Assembly (NCBI RefSeq): GCF_000426685.1
Contig: NZ_AUFV01000019.1
Span: 1-64,000 of the forward strand
From: Solimonas flava DSM 18980
GTDB taxonomy: Bacteria > Pseudomonadota > Gammaproteobacteria > Nevskiales > Nevskiaceae
Direction of reading: 5' to 3'
Length of the DNA stretch: 64,000 nucleotides
Shown: one piece after another, positions 15,491-24,541 of the stretch
How positions within the stretch are numbered: the stretch's first letter is position 1
How the letters are laid out: each line of letters opens with the position of its first letter
The notes under the pieces: generated by a model
The model's input: only the letters and a program-made list of their open reading frames with translations
What the model was told of the DNA's origin: nothing
Databases searched by the model: none
Translations under genes and position numbers: made by a program

Positions 15491-17506
15491 ATGCGCCATT
15501 CTCGTCTCGTAGCGGTCGCGCGCGCCGATCGCCGCGCCAGGGCGCTGGCCGGGTCGATGCTCGCCGTGCTGCTGCTCGCCGCGGCGCTGTGCGCGCCGCG
15601 GCCGGCCGCGGCGGGGCAGCTGCCGCGCGTCGAGGAAGCGACGATCGCCACGCTCCAGCAGGGCATCCTCGAACGCCGCTATACGGCGACCGACGTCGTG
15701 CACGCGTATCTGGCACGCATCAAGGCCTACAACGGTGCCTGCGTGCGCCAGCCGCAGGGCATTCTCGGGCCGGCGCAGACGATCGCGCAGGTCGGGCAGG
15801 TCAATGCGCTGATCACGCTCAACCTGCGCCCGGCGGCGCGTCAGCGCTGGGGCTTCGACGCGCGCAAGGCGCGCAGCCAGACCGACGCCCGCGACGACGA
15901 TCCGGCGCTGCCGGACGCGCTCGAAGCCGCCGCCGCGCTCGATCGCGCCTTCGCCGCCAGCGGCAAGCTGGTCGGGCCGCTGCACGGCATTCCGGTGTCG
16001 ATCAAGGATCAGTTCGACACTGCCGACCTGCGCACGACCTCGGGCGCCGACGCCGCCTACGCCAACGACCGCCCGCCGGCGGACGCGAGCTTCGTGAAGA
16101 AGCTGCGCGAGGCCGGCGCGATCATCCTCGCCAAGGCCAACATGGGCGAGTACGCGAGCGGCGACCGCAGCGCGTTCGGCGGCGTCAGCTGCAACCCCTA
16201 CGACACCGAGCGCAGCCCGGGCCGTTCGAGCGGCGGCTCCGGCGCCTCGGTGGCCGCCAACCTGGTGATGTGCTCGATCGGCGAGGAGTCCGGTCCGTCG
16301 GTACGCAACCCGGCGAAGAACAACAACATCGTCGGTCTGGCGCCGACGCAGGAGTTGGTCAGCCGCGCCGGCATCGTGCCGGCCTCGTTCCTCAACGACC
16401 GCGTCGGGCCGATGTGCCGCACGGTCGGCGACGTCGCGCGCGTGCTCGACGTGATCGCCGGCTACGACCCGAAGGACGAGCTGACCGCCTTCAGCGTCGG
16501 CCGCCGGCCGGCGCAGCCGTACGCGGCGAGCAGCGCGCCGCAGCGCCTCGGCGGCCTGCGCATCGGCGTGCTGCGCGAGTACATGGACAAGTCGCTGTTC
16601 ACCGTCGCCGACGCGCAGAGCATCGACATCGTCGAGCGCGGCATCGGCGAACTGAAGAAGCTCGGCGCCACCGTCGTCGATCCGGGCCCGGGCGGCGCGC
16701 TGTTCCAGTCCTGCGCGGCGCGCTACACGCCGTCGGCCTTCAACTCCGCGTTCATCCGCCAGTACCCGCAGCGGTTCCCGTTCGGCGAGGACGGCCGCCC
16801 GGCGGGCGATCACTTGCCGCTGCTGGTCGCGATGGCCGCCGACCCGACGCTGTTTCCGCACGACGCGAACGCGCCGACGATGCGCGGCATCGGCGGCGAG
16901 CGCGCGCCGGGCGAAGCGCGCTACGTGCTCGATCGCTACCTGCAGCAGCGCGGCGACGCCAACATCAAAAGCACCGCCGACCTGATCGCCCGCTCGAAGT
17001 TCTACAGCGACGTGCGCGAGGGCAGCGGTTACTCGGACAAGAAGAAGACGCTGCAAGGCAAGAACGCCGACCGCACGCTCGATCTCGCCGGGCGCATGCA
17101 GCTGCGCTTCGCGCTGCAGCAGATCGCGCTGCAGTGCATGGCGAGCCTCGAGCTCGACGCCGTGACCTATCCGACCGGCAATGTGCCGGCGCCGCGGCTC
17201 GGCGCGCCGACCGAACCGACCGTCAACGGCCGCTCGGCGCTGGCCTGGACGCTGCTCGGCGCCAACGGCTTTCCGGCGATATCGGTGCCGGCCGGCTTCA
17301 CGACCGAGGTCTACGACCGCGTCGCCGACGCCAGGGCGGAAGGCGGCACGCGCCTGGTCGGGCCGCTCGCCGCGAGCCTGCCGGTCAACATCGACTTTCT
17401 CGCGCGTCCGTTCGACGAGCCGACGCTGCTGCGTATCGCCGGCGCCTATGAAGCGGCGACACACGCGCGCCGCGCGCCGGCCGGTTTCGGACCGTTGCGC
17501 GAATAG
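15491..17506 (+). CDS. exported amidase-signature hydrolase 4 (long class)
   Basis: 671 residues. ATG 15491 was chosen over GTG 15458 because GGGAG lies 5 bases upstream, and the GTG would sit on the predicted transcription start. The Sec signal ends near AAAG. The triad is K172 (VSIKDQFD), S246 (GRSSGGSG) and S270 (SGPSVRNP). The cis-Ser motif begins R-S-S rather than G-S-S. Cys residues near the active site (LVMCSIGEESG) are shared with the other long-class enzymes and suggest an oxidising compartment. It is similar in layout to amidase 1. Confidence 0.9.
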   Translation: MRHSRLVAVARADRRARALAGSMLAVLLLAAALCAPRPAAAGQLPRVEEATIATLQQGILERRYTATDVVHAYLARIKAYNGACVRQPQGILGPAQTIAQVGQVNALITLNLRPAARQRWGFDARKARSQTDARDDDPALPDALEAAAALDRAFAASGKLVGPLHGIPVSIKDQFDTADLRTTSGADAAYANDRPPADASFVKKLREAGAIILAKANMGEYASGDRSAFGGVSCNPYDTERSPGRSSGGSGASVAANLVMCSIGEESGPSVRNPAKNNNIVGLAPTQELVSRAGIVPASFLNDRVGPMCRTVGDVARVLDVIAGYDPKDELTAFSVGRRPAQPYAASSAPQRLGGLRIGVLREYMDKSLFTVADAQSIDIVERGIGELKKLGATVVDPGPGGALFQSCAARYTPSAFNSAFIRQYPQRFPFGEDGRPAGDHLPLLVAMAADPTLFPHDANAPTMRGIGGERAPGEARYVLDRYLQQRGDANIKSTADLIARSKFYSDVREGSGYSDKKKTLQGKNADRTLDLAGRMQLRFALQQIALQCMASLELDAVTYPTGNVPAPRLGAPTEPTVNGRSALAWTLLGANGFPAISVPAGFTTEVYDRVADARAEGGTRLVGPLAASLPVNIDFLARPFDEPTLLRIAGAYEAATHARRAPAGFGPLRE

Positions 17507-17539
17507 CGTCTTTCTTTACTCCTGCCCGGATCTTTGTCG

Positions 17540-19162
17540 ATGAATGCTGCCTCGCCGCTGTCCCGTTTCGCGCCGATCGCCTCGCTGCTCGGCAGCGCCG
17601 TGCTCGGTCTCGCCGCGGTTCTGCCGCTGCCGGTCTGGGGGCTCGACATCACGCGCGCGACGATCGCCGAAGTCGGCGCGGCGATGCGCGAGGACGCGCT
17701 GAGTTCGGAAGCGCTCACGCAGGCCTATCTGGCGCGCATCCAGGCCTACGACAAGCAGGGTCCGAACATCAACGCCGTCATCACGCTCAATCCGAAGGCG
17801 CTCGAACAGGCACGCGCGCTCGATGCCGAACGCCGCGCCGGCAAGCTGCGCGGTCCGCTGCACGGCATTCCGATTCTGCTCAAGGACAATTTCGACACCC
17901 GCGACCTGCCGACGTCCGGCGGCTCGCAGATGCTGAAGGACTCGCTGCCGTATGACGACGCCTTCGTGGTGAAGAAGCTGCGCGAGGCCGGCGTGGTGAT
18001 CGTCGCCAAGGTCAATCTGCACGAGTTCGCCTACGGCGGCGGTGCACCGAACGGCTACAGCTCGCTCGGCGGGCAGACCCACAACCCGCACGACATCGCG
18101 CGCGGGCCGTCCGGTTCGAGCGGCGGCACCGGCGCCGGCATCGCCGCGGCTTTCGCGCAGTTCGGGCTCGGCAGCGACACCGCCGGTTCGATCCGCAATC
18201 CCTCGTCGGCCAACGGCATCGTCGGCATCAAGCCGACGCGCGGCCTGCTCAGCCGCGACGGCATCATTCCGCTGGCGCTGTCGTTCGACACCGGCGGCCC
18301 GATGTGCCGCAGCGTCGCCGACTGCGCGCTTGCGCTCGGCGCGATGACCGGCGTCGACAAGGCCGATCCGGCGACGGCGGCGAGCGCCGGCCGCTTCGAA
18401 ACCGATTACACGAAGTTCCTCAAGCCGGGCGCGCTCAAGGGCGCGCGCATCGGCGTGATGCGCGACTTCTTCGGGCAGAGCGCGAAGACCGATTTCGTGA
18501 TGGAACAGGCCATCGTCAAGCTGCAGGCGCTCGGTGCGACGATCGTCGACCCGGTCAGGCTGCCGGACTTCCTCGTCGCCGGCATCGGGCCGATGCATCG
18601 CATGATGATCGACATCGAGTTCAAGGCGCAGATCGCCGATTACCTGAAGACGCTGCGCCCCGGTTTTCCGCGCACGCTCGACGAGCTGGTGGCGAAGGCC
18701 CGCGATCCCAGGCTCGGCTACAGCAGCCCGTGGAAGCGCGACAGCATGGCCAAGATGGACAAGGCGGCGCCGATCGACGATCCGATCTATCTCGCCGCCA
18801 AGAACCAGGGCCTGGCGCTGACGACGGCGGTGATCGACGGCCTGTTCGCCGAGCACAAGCTCGACGCGATGATCTACCCGAGCGTGACGCGTCCGGCCGC
18901 CGAGATCGGCGAGGACCGCGCCGCCGGCGGCGGCCGCGGCGGCATGGGGCCGGCCGCGCTCGCCAACGAGACCGGCTATCCGGACGTGATCGTGCCGGCC
19001 GGCATGACGCCGGACGGTCTGCCGGTGACGCTGTCGTTCTTCGGCCGCGCCTGGCGCGAGGGCCAGCTGCTCGGCTACGCCTACGACTTCGAGCAGGCCA
19101 CGCACGCCATCGCGCTGCCGAAGTACACGCCGTCGCTGCCGACGGACGTGGTCGGACACTGA
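17540..19162 (+). CDS. exported amidase-signature hydrolase 5
   Basis: 540 residues from ATG 17540; TTG 17534 in the same frame is less likely. The signal peptide ends near VWGLD. The triad is K115 (ILLKDNFD), S193 (SGSSGGTG) and S217 (GSDTAGSIRNP). A short Gly/Arg loop, AAGGGRGGMG, near residue 465 replaces the Pro-rich loop of amidases 7 and 8. It is 33 bases downstream of amidase 4 and 8 bases upstream of amidase 6, in one transcription unit. Confidence 0.9.
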   Translation: MNAASPLSRFAPIASLLGSAVLGLAAVLPLPVWGLDITRATIAEVGAAMREDALSSEALTQAYLARIQAYDKQGPNINAVITLNPKALEQARALDAERRAGKLRGPLHGIPILLKDNFDTRDLPTSGGSQMLKDSLPYDDAFVVKKLREAGVVIVAKVNLHEFAYGGGAPNGYSSLGGQTHNPHDIARGPSGSSGGTGAGIAAAFAQFGLGSDTAGSIRNPSSANGIVGIKPTRGLLSRDGIIPLALSFDTGGPMCRSVADCALALGAMTGVDKADPATAASAGRFETDYTKFLKPGALKGARIGVMRDFFGQSAKTDFVMEQAIVKLQALGATIVDPVRLPDFLVAGIGPMHRMMIDIEFKAQIADYLKTLRPGFPRTLDELVAKARDPRLGYSSPWKRDSMAKMDKAAPIDDPIYLAAKNQGLALTTAVIDGLFAEHKLDAMIYPSVTRPAAEIGEDRAAGGGRGGMGPAALANETGYPDVIVPAGMTPDGLPVTLSFFGRAWREGQLLGYAYDFEQATHAIALPKYTPSLPTDVVGH

Positions 19163-19170
19163 GCGTGACG

Positions 19171-20919
19171 ATGGACGCGCCGCTCGCCGATTCGCGACGC
19201 CGTTTCCTCGCGGCCTGCGCGGCGGCGGGTCTGTCCGGCACGCTGCTGCCCGGCGTGCTGTGGGCGCAGATCGCCGCGCAGGGCACGGCGCAGGTCGACG
19301 CGGCGATGATCCGCGCCGCCGCGCAGCTCGCCGGCCTGTCGTTCGGCGACGACGAGATCGAGGCACTGCTCGCGCCGGTGAACCGCAGCCTGGCGCAGAT
19401 GCGCCGCATCCGCGCCGCCAAGATCCCGAACGACGTCGCGCCGCCGTTCTACTTCAGTCCGCTGACGCCGGGCATGGCGGTCGATCGCCGTGCGCTCGCG
19501 CCGCGCTTCAGTGCGCCCGGCCGCGTCGAGCGCCCGGCCGATCTGGAGACGCTCGCGTACTGGCCGCTGCTGCGTCTGGCGGCGCTGCTCCGCAGCCGCC
19601 AGGTCACCTCGCTGGAACTGACGCAGATGTATCTGGCGCGCCTGCGCCGCCACAACGAGCGGCTCAATTGCGTGGTGACGATGCTCGACGAGCTGGCGCT
19701 CGCGCAGGCGCGCCAGGCCGACGCCGAGATCGCCACCGGCCGCGACCGCGGACCGCTGCACGGCGTGCCCTGGGGCTGCAAGGACATCATCGCGGTGCGC
19801 GGCATCCGCACGACCTGGGGCTCGGGCGCGTACAAGGACCAGGTGTTCGACTACGACGCTTCCGTCGTCGAGATCCTGCGCGAGGCCGGCGCCGTGCTGC
19901 TCGCCAAGCTCAGCACCGGCGAGCTGGCCGGCGGCGACCAGTGGTGGGGCGGGCAGACCCGCAACCCGTGGAAGCTCGACGAGGGCGCGAGCGGCTCGTC
20001 GGCCGGCCCCGGCGCCGCGACCGCGGCCGGCTGCGTGCCGTTCGCGATCGGCACCGAAACCAGCGGCTCGATCCTGAGCCCGTCGGCGCGCTGCGGCGTC
20101 ACCGGCCTGCGGCCGACCTTCGGCCGCGTCAGCCGCTACGGGGTAATGGCGCTGAGCTGGACCCAGGACCGCCTCGGGCCGATGTGCCGCAGCGCCGAGG
20201 ACTGCGCCGTCGTGCTGCACGCGATCGCCGTCCAGGACGGCCGCGACCTGTCGGTCGGCGACATTCCGTTCAACTGGGACGCGGGCTCCGACTGGCGTGA
20301 GCTGAAGGTCGGCTATCTGCCGCAGGCCTTCGCCGACGCCGATCGCGATGCCGACTGGAAGCGCAACGAGCAGGCCACGCTCGCGCAGCTGCGCGCGATG
20401 GGCGTGAAGCTGGTGCCGCTGCGGCTGCCGGACTTCGACACCGAAACCCTGCAGCTCAGCGTCGAGGCCGCGGTGTTCTTCGACGAGCTGCTGCGCTCCG
20501 GCCGCTACCGGCAGATGACCAGCACGGCGCGCGCCGAGCGCTTCCGCGCCAGCCGGCTGATTCCCGCCGTCGACTATCTGCAGTCGCAGCGCCTGCGCGC
20601 GATGATGATGCGCGAGCTGGCCGCCGCCACCGCCGGCGTCGATGTCTATCTGGCGCCTTCCACGCTCGGCGCCCCGCGTCCGTCCGGCAGCGCCGCTGCC
20701 GCGCCGCCGTCCGCCAGCCAGCGCCATTCGCAGATGGCGAACCTGGCGTGCTATCCGGGCCTCGCGCTGCCGAACGGCTGGGCCGCCAGCGGCGCGCCGA
20801 CCAGCGTGCTGTTCATGGCGCCGCCGTATGCCGAGGCGCGCCTGCTGGCGCTGGCCAAGGCCTATCAGGACGCCACCGGTTTCCATCTCCGCCAGCCGCC
20901 GGCATTCGCCGTCGCCTGA
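19171..20919 (+). CDS. Tat-exported amidase-signature hydrolase 6
   Basis: 582 residues with a twin-arginine signal, DSRRRFLAACAAAGLSG, ending near LWAQ. This implies it is exported folded. A helical stretch at about residues 45-125 precedes the AS core and is not found in the Sec-type copies. The triad is K204 (WGCKDIIA), S276 (SGSSAGPG) and S300 (GTETSGSILSP). The nucleophile is followed by I-L-S-P instead of V/I-R-G-P, so its binding pocket probably differs from its neighbours. ATG 19171 follows amidase 5 by 8 bases; GTG 19165 is a possible earlier start. Confidence 0.88.
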   Translation: MDAPLADSRRRFLAACAAAGLSGTLLPGVLWAQIAAQGTAQVDAAMIRAAAQLAGLSFGDDEIEALLAPVNRSLAQMRRIRAAKIPNDVAPPFYFSPLTPGMAVDRRALAPRFSAPGRVERPADLETLAYWPLLRLAALLRSRQVTSLELTQMYLARLRRHNERLNCVVTMLDELALAQARQADAEIATGRDRGPLHGVPWGCKDIIAVRGIRTTWGSGAYKDQVFDYDASVVEILREAGAVLLAKLSTGELAGGDQWWGGQTRNPWKLDEGASGSSAGPGAATAAGCVPFAIGTETSGSILSPSARCGVTGLRPTFGRVSRYGVMALSWTQDRLGPMCRSAEDCAVVLHAIAVQDGRDLSVGDIPFNWDAGSDWRELKVGYLPQAFADADRDADWKRNEQATLAQLRAMGVKLVPLRLPDFDTETLQLSVEAAVFFDELLRSGRYRQMTSTARAERFRASRLIPAVDYLQSQRLRAMMMRELAAATAGVDVYLAPSTLGAPRPSGSAAAAPPSASQRHSQMANLACYPGLALPNGWAASGAPTSVLFMAPPYAEARLLALAKAYQDATGFHLRQPPAFAVA

Positions 20920-20951
20920 GTTTCACGACCTCACTTCCGGATCGCGCCGTC

Positions 20952-22607
20952 ATGACTGTCACGCGTTTGCGTCTGCCGCTGGCCCGCCTGCTGTTCGTCC
21001 TGCTGCTGCTGCCGCTGCCGCTGCCGGCGGCGTACGCGGCGCCGCTGAACATCGAAACGGCGACCGTCGCCGAACTCGAAGCGGCGATGGCCAAAGGCTC
21101 GATCACGTCGGAGCAACTGGTGCGCGCGTATCAGGCGCGCATCGCGGCCTACGACCAGCAGGGGCCGACGATCAACACCGTCATCAGCGCCAACTCGCGT
21201 GCGCTCGACGAAGCCCGCCAGCTCGATCGCGAGCGCCGCGTCGGCACGGTGCGCGGTCCGCTGCACGGCATCCCGATCGTGCTCAAGGACAATTTCGACA
21301 CTTTCGATCTGCCGACCACGGCCGGCTCCTCGCTGCTCGCCGGCAGCCTGCCGCCGGACGACGCGTTCGTGGTCAGGAAGCTGCGCGCGGCCGGCGCGAT
21401 CATCCTCGCCAAGGTCAACCTGTCCGAGTTCGCGGCCGGCGGCGGCAGCGTCGGCGGCGCCAGGGACCCGGCCGTGCTCAAGGCCGGACGGGTGCCGAAC
21501 GGCTACAGCTCGATGGGCGGGCAGACGCGCAATCCGCATGCGCTCGACTACGGTCCGTCCGGATCGAGTGGCGGCACCGGCGCCGCGATCGCCGCGGCCT
21601 TCGCGCAGTTCGGCCTGGGCAGCGACACGCGCAGCTCGGTGCGCGGGCCTTCGTCGGTCAACGGTATCGTCGGTCTGAAGCCGAGCAACGGCCTGCTGTC
21701 GCGCGACGGCATCGTGCCGCTGGCGCTGTCGCTCGACACCGCCGGGCCGATGGCGCGCAGCGTCGCCGACATCGCCGTGGCGCTGAACGTGATGGCCGGC
21801 GTCGATCCGGCCGACGCCATGACGCAGCGCGCCGAGGGCCACGTCGAGAAGGATTACCGCGCGTTTCTGAAGCGGGGCGCGCTGCGTGGCGCGCGCATCG
21901 GCATCGCGCGCGACTTCGGCGGCCAGGACGCGGCGGTCGACGCGGTCTTCGAGCGGGCCGTCGCCAGCCTCAAGGCGCTGGGCGCGACGACGCTGGACTT
22001 CCGCTATCCGAGCTTCCTGCTGGCGGCCAAGGACGACATCTACTTCACGATCACGCAGTCCGAATTCAAGGCGCAGATCGCCGATTACCTGAAGACCACG
22101 GCGCCGCAGTATCCGAAGACGCTCGACGATCTGGTGCGCCTCGCCAACGATCCGAAGACCGGCTACCCGAGCCCGGAGAAGGCTTACGGCTTCAAGTACA
22201 CCGCCGCGGTCGCGCTCGATCTCGACGACCCGGTCTATCTCACCGCGCGCGATCAGGGCATGGCGCTGGTGAAAGCGACCGTCGATGCGATGCTGCAGAA
22301 GTACGGCCTCGACGCGATCGTCTACCTCAGCGTCGCCACCGCGGCCACGCCGATCGCACCGCCGGCCGATCCGCAGCCGGGCAAGCCGGGCGCGTCGGCT
22401 TTCGATATCTCCAATCTGTCCGGCTATCCGGATCTGGTCGTGCCGGCCGGCATGACGCCGGCGGGTCTGCCGGTGTCGATCTCGATCCTCGGCCCGGCGT
22501 TCAGCGAAGGCCGGCTGCTCGGCTACGGCTACGACTTCGAGCAGGCCACGCACGCGCGGCGTCTGCCGAAGTACACGCCGGCGCTGGCGACGGACACGCT
22601 GCGGTGA
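20952..22607 (+). CDS. exported amidase-signature hydrolase 7
   Basis: 551 residues. A strongly hydrophobic Sec signal (LLFVLLLLPLPLPAAYA) is followed by APLNIETATVAELEAAM. The triad is K112 (IVLKDNFD), S205 (SGSSGGTG) and S229 (GSDTRSSVRG). The residues before the nucleophile are R-S rather than G-G, a change in the oxyanion loop shared in spirit with amidase 8 (T-S). The stop overlaps the start of amidase 8 (GTGA). A 129-base stretch is identical to amidase 8. Confidence 0.9.
   Translation: MTVTRLRLPLARLLFVLLLLPLPLPAAYAAPLNIETATVAELEAAMAKGSITSEQLVRAYQARIAAYDQQGPTINTVISANSRALDEARQLDRERRVGTVRGPLHGIPIVLKDNFDTFDLPTTAGSSLLAGSLPPDDAFVVRKLRAAGAIILAKVNLSEFAAGGGSVGGARDPAVLKAGRVPNGYSSMGGQTRNPHALDYGPSGSSGGTGAAIAAAFAQFGLGSDTRSSVRGPSSVNGIVGLKPSNGLLSRDGIVPLALSLDTAGPMARSVADIAVALNVMAGVDPADAMTQRAEGHVEKDYRAFLKRGALRGARIGIARDFGGQDAAVDAVFERAVASLKALGATTLDFRYPSFLLAAKDDIYFTITQSEFKAQIADYLKTTAPQYPKTLDDLVRLANDPKTGYPSPEKAYGFKYTAAVALDLDDPVYLTARDQGMALVKATVDAMLQKYGLDAIVYLSVATAATPIAPPADPQPGKPGASAFDISNLSGYPDLVVPAGMTPAGLPVSISILGPAFSEGRLLGYGYDFEQATHARRLPKYTPALATDTLR
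21678..21806 (+). repeat. 129-bp exact repeat, copy 1 (in amidase 7)
   Basis: Identical base for base to 23309-23437 in amidase 8, although the flanking sequence differs. It encodes the segment from KPSNGLLSRDG to NVMAGVD. Recent gene conversion or strong purifying pressure could explain it; full synonymous identity favours conversion. Confidence 0.85.
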
Positions 22608-24241
22608 ATGTGCGCCACACGCGGCGACGCATCGCGCTCGGCGTCGCGGCGCTGTGGTCGGCCGGCGCCTGGGCCGCGCTCGATCTCGACACGGCGACGG
22701 TCGCCGAGGTCGAGGCCGCGTTCGCCGACGGCTCGCTGACGTCCGAGCAGCTGCTGCGCGCGTACCTGGCGCGCATCGACGCCTACGACCAGCGCGGGCC
22801 GACGATCAACGCCGTCATCGCCCTCAATCCGAAGGCGCTCGACGAAGCGCGCCAGCGCGACGCCGAACGCCACGCCGGCCAGATCCGCGGTCCGCTGCAC
22901 GGCATTCCGATCGTGCTCAAGGACAACTTCGACACCTTCGATCTGCCAACCACGGCCGGTTCGCAGCTGTTGGCCGGCAGCGTGCCGCCGGACGATGCCT
23001 TCGTCGTGAAGAAGCTGCGCGACGCCGGCGCGATCATCGTCGCCAAGCTCAATCTGCACGAATTCGCGGCCGGCGGCGGCGTCGGCGGTTCGGTCGATCC
23101 GGCCGACTACCGGGCGGCGGCGATCCCCAACGGCTACAGCTCGATGGGCGGGCAGACGCGCAACCCGCACGAGCTGAACCACGGCCCGGCCGGTTCCAGC
23201 ACCGGCACGGCGGCGGCGATCGCCGCCGGTTTTGCGCAGTTCGGCCTCGGCAGCGACACGACGAGCTCGGTGCGCGGCCCGGCCTCGGCGACCGGCATCG
23301 TCGGCTTCAAGCCGAGCAACGGCCTGCTGTCGCGCGACGGCATCGTGCCGCTGGCGCTGTCGCTCGACACCGCCGGGCCGATGGCGCGCAGCGTCGCCGA
23401 CATCGCCGTGGCGCTGAACGTGATGGCCGGCGTCGATGCGGCGGACCCGATGACGCGCCGCGCCGAAGGTCGCATCGAGCGCGACTACACGGCCTTCCTC
23501 CAGCGCGGCGCGCTGCGCGGCAAGCGCATCGGCATCGCCCGCGACTTCGGCGGCGTCAACGCCGGCGTCGACCGCGTCTTCGAGCAGGCCGTCGCCACGC
23601 TGCGCGCGCTCGGCGCGACGACCGTCGACTTCCGTTACCCCGCGTACCTCGTCGATCTGCACAACGAGCTGGCCTCGACTATCTGCGCCGCCGAGTTCAA
23701 GGCGCAGATCGCCGACTACCTGCAGAGCACCGCGCCGCAGTATCCGAAGACGCTCGCCGAACTCGCACGCCGCGCCAAGGATCCGGCCACGCATTACCGC
23801 AGCCCGCAGAAGGCCTACGGACTGCAGTACACCGAAACGCACGCGCCGGCGATCGACGATCCGGCGTATCGGGCCGCGAAGAACGAGGGCATGGCACTGG
23901 TGCGCGGCGCGGTCGATGCGGTGCTGAACCACAACCGGCTCGACGCCATCGTCTACCTCAGTTCGCCGAACGCCGCGCCGCCGATCGCGCCGCCGGCGCA
24001 GCCGGGTCCGCCGCGTCCGACCGCGTCGGCGTACAACATCGCCAACCTGGCCGGCTACCCCGATCTGGTCGTGCCGGCCGGCATGACGCCGGACGGCCTG
24101 CCGGTGACGGTCTCCTTCCTCGGTCCCGCATTCAGCGACGGCGCGCTGCTCGGCTACGGCTACGACTTCGAGCAGGCCACGCACGCGCGGCGTCTGCCGA
24201 AGCACACGCCGGCGCTGGCCAGCGATCGCGTCGGCCGCTGA
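22604..24241 (+). CDS. exported amidase-signature hydrolase 8
   Basis: 545 residues from GTG 22604, which overlaps the amidase 7 stop in a GTGA junction, suggesting coupled translation. GTG 22610 is an alternative. The short N-region MNVRHTRRR precedes a Sec signal ending AWAALD. The triad is K106 (IVLKDNFD), S198 (AGSSTGTA) and S222 (GSDTTSSVRG). It is the closest paralogue of amidase 7 and is last in the forward run. No intrinsic terminator is obvious after it, and the next gene is convergent. Confidence 0.9.
   Translation: MNVRHTRRRIALGVAALWSAGAWAALDLDTATVAEVEAAFADGSLTSEQLLRAYLARIDAYDQRGPTINAVIALNPKALDEARQRDAERHAGQIRGPLHGIPIVLKDNFDTFDLPTTAGSQLLAGSVPPDDAFVVKKLRDAGAIIVAKLNLHEFAAGGGVGGSVDPADYRAAAIPNGYSSMGGQTRNPHELNHGPAGSSTGTAAAIAAGFAQFGLGSDTTSSVRGPASATGIVGFKPSNGLLSRDGIVPLALSLDTAGPMARSVADIAVALNVMAGVDAADPMTRRAEGRIERDYTAFLQRGALRGKRIGIARDFGGVNAGVDRVFEQAVATLRALGATTVDFRYPAYLVDLHNELASTICAAEFKAQIADYLQSTAPQYPKTLAELARRAKDPATHYRSPQKAYGLQYTETHAPAIDDPAYRAAKNEGMALVRGAVDAVLNHNRLDAIVYLSSPNAAPPIAPPAQPGPPRPTASAYNIANLAGYPDLVVPAGMTPDGLPVTVSFLGPAFSDGALLGYGYDFEQATHARRLPKHTPALASDRVGR
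23309..23437 (+). repeat. 129-bp exact repeat, copy 2 (in amidase 8)
   Basis: Second copy of the identical segment, 1,631 bases downstream of the first. Homologous recombination between the two would delete one amidase-length unit and leave a fused gene. Confidence 0.85.
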
Positions 24242-24541
24242 GCGCGCGCCGCCGCCGAGCCCGCGTCTTGGGCGCGGCGCGGCCGCCGGTCGCCGGCGAT
24301 GCCGCTCGCGGCCTTGCGCTCACCGCGCGGCCGAGGCGGCCGACGTGCTTCAAGACGGATGCGAACCGGCAGGCCGCGCTGGCGCGGCGCCCGCACCGTC
24401 GCGCCGGAAGCGGCACGGTGCGGCGCGTCAGCAAAGCTCTGCGTAAGCGCGCCCATCGTCATCGCGAGGCGTCGCCGGCGGCGTCCCTGATTCGCCACGA
24501 CCGCCGCGCGGCCTCGCGACGACGGCTTTTTCAGACCGGCC
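24242..24541. other. convergent intergenic region, no gene seen
   Basis: 300 very GC-rich bases between the 3' ends of amidases 8 and 9. The frames crossing it are extensions of shadow frames. A lone TTTTT at about 24530 has no clean stem before it, so termination for either side is not evident. Confidence 0.5.
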
